Positions 1 through 6,373 of a stretch of DNA of 7,804 nt are shown here, piece after piece. Origin of the DNA: an uncultured Lacibacter sp. Its GTDB lineage: Bacteria > Bacteroidota > Bacteroidia > Chitinophagales > Chitinophagaceae. The stretch lies in contig NZ_CAMLGT010000182.1 in NCBI RefSeq assembly GCF_946479605.1, positions 1-7,804 of the forward strand. Direction: 5' to 3'. Every line of letters begins with the position of its first letter. The stretch's first letter is position 1. Position numbers and translations under genes: made by a program. The notes beneath the pieces are model-generated. The model searched no databases. It was not told the DNA's origin and saw only the letters and a list, made by a program, of their open reading frames with translations.

Positions 1-2
1 TT

Positions 3-266
3 CCTTCCTTCGATATTACGAACGCAAGACTTGGTGCCTGCAATTTTTATTCAAATCATCCGGGGCTGGAAGGGTATATCAAACTGGTGTTTCATAAGCA
101 ATTGCGTCCTTTACCTTTTTATGCAAGTATTGTGCAAATAACCAGTATGAATTGGTGGAAGACTACTTCTAAAATTACCGGGACTACTGCAAAGCAAAAG
201 CTGAAATACCTGATCAGGCTGGTATTTTTCAAAGGGCAAATAAGAAAACGATTTGTTTTTTCCTGA
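3..266 (+). CDS. C-terminal fragment of an unrecognised protein (5' end outside window)
   Basis: An open frame enters from the left edge with its first complete codon at position 3. It runs 87 residues to a TGA at 264-266. I do not recognise the family. The fragment is rich in aromatic and basic residues. It contains a Trp-Trp pair (NWWK, about residues 52-55) and ends in a strongly basic tail with K/R and F (KGQIRKRFVFS), which would suit a membrane-associated or nucleotide-sugar-using enzyme, but this is only a guess. It reads in the same direction as the glycan genes and ends 41 nt before the next start, so it probably belongs to the same cluster and may be another glycosyltransferase or modifying enzyme. 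The frame is judged coding because it stays open to a plausible stop just before the next gene, and the competing antisense frame over this region has no support. Confidence 0.6.
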   Translation, partial: PSFDITNARLGACNFYSNHPGLEGYIKLVFHKQLRPLPFYASIVQITSMNWWKTTSKITGTTAKQKLKYLIRLVFFKGQIRKRFVFS

Positions 267-307
267 TAACTACTTATTGATCTGAAAAATTCATATACAA
301 ACAAGCG

Positions 308-1048
308 TTGAAAAAAAAAGTAATAAGAGATTTTGTTGTTTACTTTTTGTCGTCTGTAAAAGAACTGCTCTTTAAAAAAGGCATCGGTGCATTTGTTTAT
401 GATCTGCGCCAGTTTTCTCAATGGCGGCGATATAAGCTTTCTGAACAAAATACCTTAACATATCATATACCGTGGATGTGTTTTTCTGTTATTGCTTTTC
501 TGAAGCAATGGCTCAAAAAGGAAATGATTGTTTTTGAGTATGGTTCCGGAGGCTCCACGTTTTTTTTATCAGAACGAGTGCATACTGTTTATTCGATTGA
601 GCATGACCCACGCTGGTTTGCCGAGGTACAGAAAAATTTGTCGAAGGACGTAACAGGCCGTTTTTATCATCAGCTTGTTTTACCGGAAGAGGGATCCGTA
701 GAAAAAAGTCATTCCTGCGACCATCCTGATCTTTATCTATCCTGTATGGGAGCATATAAGGGACTCCGGTTTCAAAACTATGTTCAAACGATTGACCAGC
801 ATCCGGATGGTTATTTTGATCTTGTGATCATTGATGGCAGAGCCAGACCTTCCTGTATTCAACATGCGATCCCTAAAATAAAACAAGGTGGCATTTTGCT
901 GGTAGACAATGCTGACAGGGAGTATTACCTGCAACCATTTCCGGAATTGTTTGATGATTCAAAATGGGAAGAAAAAAGTTTTACCGGACATACGCCGTTT
1001 GGTTTAACATCGGTATTATATACAACCAAGCTGTTTCTAAAAAAATAA
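308..1048 (+). CDS. Class I SAM-dependent methyltransferase, TTG start
   Basis: This 246-residue protein is predicted to be a soluble class I (Rossmann-fold) S-adenosylmethionine-dependent methyltransferase. Visible motifs are the glycine-rich SAM loop FEYGSGGST (76-84), the acidic end of strand 2 in IEHDP (97-101), the strand-4 motif FDLVIIDGRARPS (170-182), and GGILLVDNAD (194-203) at strand 5. The IDGRARPSC plus VDNADREYY pattern matches a methyltransferase type I associate with glycan clusters, but the substrate cannot be read from sequence. The start is TTG at 308: an in-frame stop at 278-280 lies just upstream, no ATG lies between them, and the next Met (residue 57) is too close to the SAM domain to be preferred. 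No Shine-Dalgarno sequence is seen. The start codon is followed directly by nine A residues (311-319). The next gene begins 27 nt downstream. The first part of the gene is visibly AT-rich compared with later genes. Likely role: methylation of a sugar or cap in the encoded polysaccharide. Confidence 0.85.
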   Translation: MKKKVIRDFVVYFLSSVKELLFKKGIGAFVYDLRQFSQWRRYKLSEQNTLTYHIPWMCFSVIAFLKQWLKKEMIVFEYGSGGSTFFLSERVHTVYSIEHDPRWFAEVQKNLSKDVTGRFYHQLVLPEEGSVEKSHSCDHPDLYLSCMGAYKGLRFQNYVQTIDQHPDGYFDLVIIDGRARPSCIQHAIPKIKQGGILLVDNADREYYLQPFPELFDDSKWEEKSFTGHTPFGLTSVLYTTKLFLKK

Positions 1049-1075
1049 CTCCGCTTTTATACCAAGCAACAGCTT

Positions 1076-2083
1076 ATGCAGATAGCCCATATCATGATCT
1101 TTGAAAAATTTAACCGCCGGTATATTGAATTTGTTGCCAGGCATTTTCCTATTCATGATCATCGATTTTACATCATTGGCAGCAACTATGCAGGCTATCA
1201 TATGGAAGGTCTTCCAAATGTGGTTGTTATCAACAGCTATATAAACGTGCTGCAGCTTTTTTCCCAGCTATTGTTTGCAAAGCGCATTGTCCTTCATGGT
1301 TTGTGGCATCGTGGGTTTATCAAATTGTTGTTGTGGCAGCCGTGGCTTATCGGCCGTTGTTACTGGATGATGTGGGGCGGCGATTTTTATTATCATGATA
1401 AAGAAAGTAAGGACAAGCGAACGCTTATCCGCAAACTCCGTCATTTTGTAAGTCTTGTGGAAGGTGATTATATCCTGGCGCAACAGTGGTATGGCGCAAA
1501 GGGGCAATTTCACCGTTGTGTTTTGTACAGTTACCTTGAAGAGCATGAGTTTGGTGAACCTGAACAGAAAGATCCCTTTCAACCCTTGAAAATACTGGTT
1601 GGTAATTCCGCCGACCCATCGAATCATCACCTGGAAGTACTGGAACAGCTTTCTGTATTTAAGGAGCAGAACATTGAGGTGATTGTGCCGTTGTCGTATG
1701 GTAACGAAGGTTATGCACAGGAAATCATCCGGAGGGGTGAAGCGTTGCTGGGCAACCGGTTTAAACCCTTAACCGATTTTATCTCTCTTCAACAGTATCG
1801 TTGTTTGTTAGGAGAAATTGATCTTGCGATCTTCAATCATCAGCGCCAACAAGGGCTTGGCAATATCATTACTTTACTTGCAAAAGGTAAGACCGTGTAC
1901 CTGCGTCCGGAAGTAACTACCCGTGCCTGTTTCGAGCAAATGGGTATTACGTTGATGGATACTTCCTCCATACAGCTTCACAGATTAGCGGCAACAACAG
2001 CCGCATCAAATATCCGGATCATGCGGGAGCATTTTTCTGTTTCAGCTTATAAACGGATGTTACACGAGGTTTTTTATTCTTAA
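1076..2083 (+). CDS. WecF-like glycosyltransferase (GT56, TDP-Fuc4NAc:lipid II transferase family)
   Basis: This 335-residue protein resembles the GT56 family, whose type member WecF transfers 4-acetamido-4,6-dideoxygalactose (Fuc4NAc) from its dTDP donor to lipid II of enterobacterial common antigen on the cytoplasmic face of the inner membrane. Family-like blocks are WMMWGGDFY (97-105; WecF has a WGADLY-type motif), ILVGNSADPSNHH (173-185; WecF has ILVGNSGDRSNEH), VPLSYGNEGY (204-213) and FNHQRQQGLGNI (253-264; WecF has an ARQQGIG motif). Length is close to that of WecF, about 360 residues. The ATG at 1076 gives a natural N-terminus (MQIAHIMIFEKF). Family assignment is strong. The exact donor and acceptor are not: no Fuc4NAc synthesis genes (wecD/wecE-like) and no ManNAcA genes lie in the window. 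Bacteroidota members of this family may use another 4-amino or 6-deoxy sugar, so I withhold a gene symbol. Confidence 0.85.
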   Translation: MQIAHIMIFEKFNRRYIEFVARHFPIHDHRFYIIGSNYAGYHMEGLPNVVVINSYINVLQLFSQLLFAKRIVLHGLWHRGFIKLLLWQPWLIGRCYWMMWGGDFYYHDKESKDKRTLIRKLRHFVSLVEGDYILAQQWYGAKGQFHRCVLYSYLEEHEFGEPEQKDPFQPLKILVGNSADPSNHHLEVLEQLSVFKEQNIEVIVPLSYGNEGYAQEIIRRGEALLGNRFKPLTDFISLQQYRCLLGEIDLAIFNHQRQQGLGNIITLLAKGKTVYLRPEVTTRACFEQMGITLMDTSSIQLHRLAATTAASNIRIMREHFSVSAYKRMLHEVFYS

Positions 2084-2123
2084 CAACAGAGCGCTATTTT
2101 GAGCAGCACCTATTTTTTGTCTT

Positions 2124-2990
2124 ATGATTCAATTTGCCATTATCATTCCTTTTCGCCCAAAAGCAGAATCTGTTGACTGGGAGCAGGAGTGCAGCCTATT
2201 GCAGCAAACTATTTTTTCGTTACTGCAACAAACCTACCGTGGAATACATATTTATGTGATCTATACTGATGTTCCGCTTCTGCAGGTTGCTGATGAGCGT
2301 GTGAGTTATGAAGCGACGCCGTTTGTGCATGAACGTTATGACGACATGCAGAACAATGCTGCTTTGCTGCAGTTGTTCAAATCAGCGAAGCTGGTCGTTC
2401 GCCGGTGGGACAAGGCCCGTAAGCTTTGTTATGGAAGCATGCTTGCCAAACATGCAAAGGCTGATTATATCATGGCCATGGATGCCGATGACCGTTTGTC
2501 GAAGTATTTTTTTGAGCGTTTAAGTACGTCTGCAGACGGCGGAAACTGTCCCGGCTGGTATATGCACAGCGGTTATCTTTATAAGGATGGCAGCAACTAC
2601 CTGGTGCGGGTTCCGAAGCTGATGCGTTTGTTTAACGGCTCTACACATGTACTGCACAACAGGCTTGTGCGGATACCCGATTTTTCATCGCTGGACTGGC
2701 AGGATTATAATCTTTTCACTGATCATGGCTGGATCAAGGACCGGGTAAAAAAAGAGTACAATGCTGATCTGAAAATTGTTGACTACCCGGCTTTGGTTTA
2801 TGTGGTACATGGTTCAAATATTTCGCAGGTAAATGGTGAGTTTGGATTTTCGTTCAGAAAGCTTGTCAAACGGCTTTTGCGTAGCGTACGTCTGTCATCT
2901 TCATTGCGTGAGGAGTTTTTTTTGCGTTCCCTTGTGTTTATTACAGGAGGAATCGGTCATTTCAGCAGCATTGTCACAATTGTATCGTAA
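2124..2990 (+). CDS. GT2-like (GT-A fold) glycosyltransferase
   Basis: This 288-residue protein starts with the hydrophobic strand IQFAIIIPFRPK (2-13), typical of GT-A enzymes. It has a clear metal and nucleotide-binding DxD-type motif in YIMAMDADDRLSKYFFE (115-131, with D120, D122 and D123). The region around 144-200 (GWYMHSGYLYKDG, then DWQDYNLFTDHGW) would form the acceptor side. It differs from standard GT2 proteins in its N-terminal part: the usual YN....L..+ALDSIL segment is replaced by ECSLLQQTIFSLLQQTY (22-38), a similar helix. Expected role: adding one sugar to the growing lipid-linked unit in the cytoplasm; the sugar is unknown. The C-terminal 40 residues are basic and hydrophobic (KLVKRLLRSVRL, then a hydrophobic end), consistent with peripheral membrane contact. 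The ATG at 2124 follows a 40-nt gap, and the stop is only 6 nt before the FkbM gene, implying co-transcription. Confidence 0.85.
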   Translation: MIQFAIIIPFRPKAESVDWEQECSLLQQTIFSLLQQTYRGIHIYVIYTDVPLLQVADERVSYEATPFVHERYDDMQNNAALLQLFKSAKLVVRRWDKARKLCYGSMLAKHAKADYIMAMDADDRLSKYFFERLSTSADGGNCPGWYMHSGYLYKDGSNYLVRVPKLMRLFNGSTHVLHNRLVRIPDFSSLDWQDYNLFTDHGWIKDRVKKEYNADLKIVDYPALVYVVHGSNISQVNGEFGFSFRKLVKRLLRSVRLSSSLREEFFLRSLVFITGGIGHFSSIVTIVS

Positions 2991-2996
2991 GCACTC

Positions 2997-3896
2997 ATGA
3001 TATACCCCATCCACAGACTGCGGCGGATACTGCAGTTCATTACCCAACATCCACTTGCCGGCCGGCATAAATGGCGATTTATTTTTCGTTTTTTTTCCTG
3101 GCAGATCTCTCAGTTTATTCATCCTCATGAAACGGAGAAGCGGTTTACCTCGAAGACAAAGCTGGTCTTAAAAAAAGGCTTGATCGGCAGTACCGGAAAT
3201 TTGTATACCGGGCTTCACGATTTTCCTGAAATGGGCTTTTTGCTTCATTTTCTGCGAGCCGGTGATCAATTTGCCGATATCGGTGCCAATAACGGCAGTT
3301 ATACTGTCCTTGCATCGGGACATGTGGGCGCAAAAACGGTGTGTTTTGAACCAATTGATTCCACGAGGGATTGGCTGGTGAAAAATATACAGGCAAATCA
3401 GGCAGAGGAGCTTGTGCAGGTGTATCCCTTTGCTTTGGGCGATGTGAAAAAGAAGGTTCGTTTTTCACATGCGCTTGATGCGGAAAATCATGTATTGATC
3501 GAAGCGGAAACCCATGCCGGTATTGTTATTGAAGTAGAAGTGTTTGATGAGCTGTGTTTTCCACAGCAGGTGCCTGTGCTGGTTAAACTGGATGTGGAAG
3601 GATATGAAGCCGCTGTTTTGTCGGGCATGAAAAAAACGTTGAACGATGAGCGGTTAAAAGCCATCATTATTGAATTGAACGGTTCGGGTTACAGGTATGG
3701 TTATGATGAAAAACAGATCCATGCCGATCTGTTGAGCTATGGTTTTCTGCCTTATACATACAATCCGTTTAAGCGTGAGTTGATCCAGTGGAAGAGCTTT
3801 GGCCCTAATAATACCATCTATTGCCGTGATCTGTCTTTTATCAATGAACGATTGCAGCATGCAGAGGCGGTTTTGGTTGCAGGTGATCGTTTTTAA
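2997..3896 (+). CDS. FkbM family methyltransferase
   Basis: This 299-residue protein carries the FkbM-type SAM-dependent methyltransferase domain. The SAM loop is FADIGANNGSYT (92-103), followed by the strand-2 acidic motif CFEPI (116-120). The family hallmark LVKLDVEGYEAAVLSGM lies at 195-211, and IIIELNG at 223-229. FkbM enzymes are O-methyltransferases. Relatives occur in macrolide clusters (31-O-demethyl-FK506 methyltransferase) and very often in polysaccharide clusters, where they are presumed to methylate sugar hydroxyls. The first 60 residues are basic and aromatic (RFIFRFFSWQ) and lie before the catalytic domain, a common arrangement in glycan-cluster members. The ATG at 2997 lies 6 nt after the preceding stop, which supports translational linkage. 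The next gene begins 35 nt after its stop. It belongs to a different methyltransferase family from the one at 308-1048, so the two probably modify different positions. Confidence 0.9.
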   Translation: MIYPIHRLRRILQFITQHPLAGRHKWRFIFRFFSWQISQFIHPHETEKRFTSKTKLVLKKGLIGSTGNLYTGLHDFPEMGFLLHFLRAGDQFADIGANNGSYTVLASGHVGAKTVCFEPIDSTRDWLVKNIQANQAEELVQVYPFALGDVKKKVRFSHALDAENHVLIEAETHAGIVIEVEVFDELCFPQQVPVLVKLDVEGYEAAVLSGMKKTLNDERLKAIIIELNGSGYRYGYDEKQIHADLLSYGFLPYTYNPFKRELIQWKSFGPNNTIYCRDLSFINERLQHAEAVLVAGDRF

Positions 3897-3931
3897 TGCT
3901 CCTGTTAATTTTCAGCTTGCGCATCCGGTAA

Positions 3932-5098
3932 ATGAAAAAGTTAGCCATCATCACCACACATCCTATCCAGTATAATGCGCCCTTATTCCGGCTGCTTCAT
4001 GAGCGTGGGCGTATTGCTGTAAAAGTGTTTTATACCTGGGGGCAATCGAAAGATGCTGTTTATGATGCCCGTTTTGGCATCAAGCGAAGCTGGGATATTC
4101 CATTGCTTGAAGGCTATGATCATGTGTTTGTGCGGAATACTTCCCGGAGGCCCGATTCAAACCGTTTTTTTGGTGTTATCAACCCGGGGTTGATCGCCCA
4201 GTTGAAACAGGAACAGTTTGATGCTATTTTGGTTTACCGCTGGAGTTTGTACAGTCATTTCCGTATCCTGCAATCATTTGGCGGAATGCCCAGGCTTTTT
4301 TTTCGTGGCGACTCGCATTTGCTTGCAGCCCAACCCGGGTTGAAACATTTTCTTAAACGGCTGGTTACAAGATTTGTGTACCGCAAAACAGATGCTGCAT
4401 TTTATGTGGGTGCCCATAACCGGCAGTACTATCTCAATAGTGGGTTTAAGCCGGAACAATTAAGATACGCAGCGCATGCAATCGATAACAACCGTTTTTC
4501 AGCACATGCAGGTGATTGGGAGAAAGAGGCCGAAGCCGAACGAATGAAGCTGGGTATTGGTGCGGATGATCTTGTGTTTTTGTATGCCGGTAAGTTTTAC
4601 GATGTAAAAAATCTTCCACTGCTCATCAGGGCTTTTCAAGCTACCAGCAACAAAGCCTATCGCTTATTACTGGTGGGTAACGGTGAGCAGGAAGAGGAGC
4701 TGAAGAAGATGGCAGCAAGGGATGAGCGTATTCTGTTTACGGGCTTTCGTAACCAGACTGAGATGCCACTTGTTTACCGGTTGGGTGATGTGTTTCTACT
4801 GCCCAGTAAACGTGAAACATGGGGCTTAAGTGTTAATGAAGCAATGGCCTGCAGCCGACCCGCCATTGTAAGTGATCTGTGTGGTTGCGCACCTGAGTTA
4901 ATTGTTGAAGGTGTAACAGGACAAATATTTCAATCGGGCAATATGCCAGCACTTGTTCAAACACTTCATCAATTTACAACCCGGCAAATGGCGTTGGCTA
5001 TGGGAGCAGCTGCTTTCAAACATGTGCAGGCATTTTCACTGGAGCGAGTGGCAGGGGTGATTGAGGGGGAGGTTGAAGGTTTAAGGTTGAAGGTTTAG
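3932..5098 (+). CDS. GT4-type (GT-B) glycosyltransferase, first of a tandem pair
   Basis: This 388-residue GT-B glycosyltransferase has an N-terminal Rossmann domain beginning MKKLAIITTHPIQYNAPLFR and a C-terminal glycosyl transferases group 1 domain. Key visible elements are LVFLYAGKFYDVKNL (214-228; donor-site Gly and Lys), LLLVGNGEQEEEL (245-257), ILFTGF (267-272), and the EX7E signature with E295 and E303 in ETWGLSVNEAM, followed by RPAIVSDLCGCAPELI. It is a retaining-type enzyme by family; the sugar donor is unknown. The protein is paralogous to the next gene (5213-6373), with blocks of identity along its full length. Its extreme C-terminus is odd: the last eight residues (VEGLRLKV, 381-388) are encoded by the 7-nt repeat tract starting at 5071, and the stop codon lies inside the fourth unit. 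The native end was probably near VAGVIEG. Activity should not depend on this tail. Confidence 0.92.
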   Translation: MKKLAIITTHPIQYNAPLFRLLHERGRIAVKVFYTWGQSKDAVYDARFGIKRSWDIPLLEGYDHVFVRNTSRRPDSNRFFGVINPGLIAQLKQEQFDAILVYRWSLYSHFRILQSFGGMPRLFFRGDSHLLAAQPGLKHFLKRLVTRFVYRKTDAAFYVGAHNRQYYLNSGFKPEQLRYAAHAIDNNRFSAHAGDWEKEAEAERMKLGIGADDLVFLYAGKFYDVKNLPLLIRAFQATSNKAYRLLLVGNGEQEEELKKMAARDERILFTGFRNQTEMPLVYRLGDVFLLPSKRETWGLSVNEAMACSRPAIVSDLCGCAPELIVEGVTGQIFQSGNMPALVQTLHQFTTRQMALAMGAAAFKHVQAFSLERVAGVIEGEVEGLRLKV

Positions 5099-5127
5099 GG
5101 TTAAAGGTTAAGGGTTGAAAGGTTTGA
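5071..5127 (+). repeat. Heptameric tandem repeat (GGTTNAA-like) spanning the end of the first GT4 gene
   Basis: Seven contiguous 7-nt units run from 5071 to 5119: GGTTGAA, GGTTTAA, GGTTGAA, GGTTTAG, GGTTAAA, GGTTAAG, GGTTGAA. After a single extra A an eighth, GGTTTGA, follows (5121-5127). All start with GGTT and the later bases vary. The first four units are coding and contain the TAG stop (5096-5098); the rest are intergenic. The unit length is not a multiple of three, so gain or loss of a unit would change the C-terminal reading frame of the upstream gene. Similar short heptanucleotide repeats are known in cyanobacteria (the STRR class); whether this is a related phenomenon is not shown here. 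Confidence 0.85.
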
Positions 5128-5142
5128 GATGTATGGGAATAT

Positions 5143-5169
5143 CCAAGGGTGAGATTTCTCAACCCTGGG
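5143..5169. repeat. Imperfect inverted repeat (hairpin), possible REP-like interspersed element
   Basis: The left arm CC-A-AGGGT-GAG (5143-5153) pairs with the right arm CTC-A-ACCCT-G-GG (5158-5169) around an ATTT loop. This gives ten base pairs with one mismatch (A5145/G5167) and one bulged A (5161). There is no following U-tract, so it does not look like an intrinsic terminator. The motif GAGATTTCTC, followed about 40 nt later by GATTCGACATGACG (5192-5205), resembles, from memory, short sequences dispersed between genes in many Bacteroidota genomes. That resemblance is inferred and was not searched. Confidence 0.55.
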
Positions 5170-5212
5170 TCCGCTGCTTCACAGCCCCAAGGATTCGACA
5201 TGACGTTGAAAA

Positions 5213-6373
5213 ATGATGAAAAAATTAGCCATTATTACATCGCATCCTATTCAGTATAATGCTCCTTTGTTTCGTTTGCTGACAGAGAGAGGGAACGTAC
5301 AGGTAACCGTTTTTTATACCTGGGGGCAAACCGAACAAGGGGTGGTTTACGATCCGGATTTTAAAAAGGAGTTCAAGTGGGACATCCCCTTAACAGAAGG
5401 CTATGCGAACGTGTTTGTTGAAAATATATCCACCAATCCCGGCGCAGGGCATTTCAGTGGTATCAGGAATAAGGATCTGACAGTACGTTTGAAACAGTAT
5501 AACCCAGATGCCCTTTTGGTTTTTGGCTGGAGCTTTCACAGTCATTTGCAGGTACTGCGTCATTTTTCCGGGAAGAAGAAGATCCTCTTTCGTGGTGATT
5601 CCACTTTGCTGGATGAGCCGGAGGGGTTTTCCGTAAAAAAACTATTGCGGCGTTTATTCCTGACGTGGGTTTACCGGTATGTGGATGTTGCGTTGTTTAC
5701 CGGCGAGGCAAACAAAGCCTATTTTCTAAAGCACGGTCTTCAAGCAACACAACTGCAGTATGCGCCGCATGCCGTTGCCAATGAATGGTTTGCTGATCCG
5801 GAAGGCGAACATCAGCAGCGTGCGGCTGAATTGCGACAAGCGCTTGGTATTCCACAGGATGCACTTGTATTTTTATTTGCCGGTAAGATCGAACCTAAAA
5901 AAGATCCACTTCTTTTGATCGATGTGTTTATGCGTCTTGAGGCGAAGCATGTACGATTGGTTGTTACCGGTAATGGTGTATTGGAAGAGGAAGCCAAGCG
6001 AAGAGCAAAAGATGATCCCCGTATTCATTTTCTAGATTTTCAGAATCAGCGGCAAATGCCTGCTGTTTACCGTTTGGGCGATGTGTTTGTTTTGCCCTCC
6101 AAGGGACCCGGGGAAACCTGGGGGCTGAGTGTAAATGAGGCAATGGCGAGCGGCAAACCGGTTATCGTGAGTAACCGGTGTGGTTGTGCCCAGGATCTTG
6201 TAAAGGAAAACGGTGTTATTTTTGAAGCCGGATCATCCAACTCTTTAAAAGAAGCAATTCTCTTTTTTATTGCGAACAGAAAATCGATTCCGGTCATGGA
6301 ACAACAAAGTATGGAAGTGATCCGTGAATTTACACATGAACAGATTGCAAAGGCCATTGAAGTGAGCATATGA
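5213..6373 (+). CDS. GT4-type (GT-B) glycosyltransferase, second of a tandem pair
   Basis: This 386-residue protein has the same architecture as its upstream paralogue. The N-terminal strand is MKKLAIITSHPIQYNAPLF; the sugar-nucleotide region is LVFLFAGKIEPKKDPLLL (218-235); VVTGNG lies at 250-255; and the EX7E signature has E301 and E309 in ETWGLSVNEAM, followed by KPVIVSNRCGCAQDLV. Compared with the paralogue it carries a short Gly-Pro insertion just before the signature (SKGPGETW versus SKRETW). Two adjacent ATG codons (5213 and 5216) give MMKKL or MKKLA; alignment with the paralogue favours 5216. No Shine-Dalgarno sequence is apparent. Synonymous positions differ widely from the paralogue, so the duplication is old or both copies were acquired diverged. 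Its stop overlaps the polymerase start (ATGA), indicating translational coupling. Likely role: adding another sugar, with different specificity, to the lipid-linked unit. Confidence 0.92.
   Translation: MMKKLAIITSHPIQYNAPLFRLLTERGNVQVTVFYTWGQTEQGVVYDPDFKKEFKWDIPLTEGYANVFVENISTNPGAGHFSGIRNKDLTVRLKQYNPDALLVFGWSFHSHLQVLRHFSGKKKILFRGDSTLLDEPEGFSVKKLLRRLFLTWVYRYVDVALFTGEANKAYFLKHGLQATQLQYAPHAVANEWFADPEGEHQQRAAELRQALGIPQDALVFLFAGKIEPKKDPLLLIDVFMRLEAKHVRLVVTGNGVLEEEAKRRAKDDPRIHFLDFQNQRQMPAVYRLGDVFVLPSKGPGETWGLSVNEAMASGKPVIVSNRCGCAQDLVKENGVIFEAGSSNSLKEAILFFIANRKSIPVMEQQSMEVIREFTHEQIAKAIEVSI

Noticed and set aside
119..448. Antisense open frame over the first gene junction
   Set aside because: It runs opposite two coding frames on the + strand, has no recognisable motif and no clear initiation context.
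2084..2123. Possible Bacteroidota -7 promoter element (TATTTTG, TATTTTTTG) before the GT2 gene
   Set aside because: The spacing of TAnnTTTG is off by one base in both cases and no TTG-type -33 element is placed correctly; AT-rich text makes such near matches common.
5071..5127. CRISPR array
   Set aside because: Units are only 7 nt, contiguous and without spacers.
5143..5169. Hairpin as an intrinsic transcription terminator
   Set aside because: No T-tract follows the right arm (GGGTCCGCTG comes next), and the downstream genes look co-transcribed.
5016..5201. Antisense open frame across the heptamer tract and hairpin
   Set aside because: It consists largely of translated repeat DNA (Pro, Leu and Asn-rich periodic residues) and overlaps the end of a real gene; no sign of a true protein.
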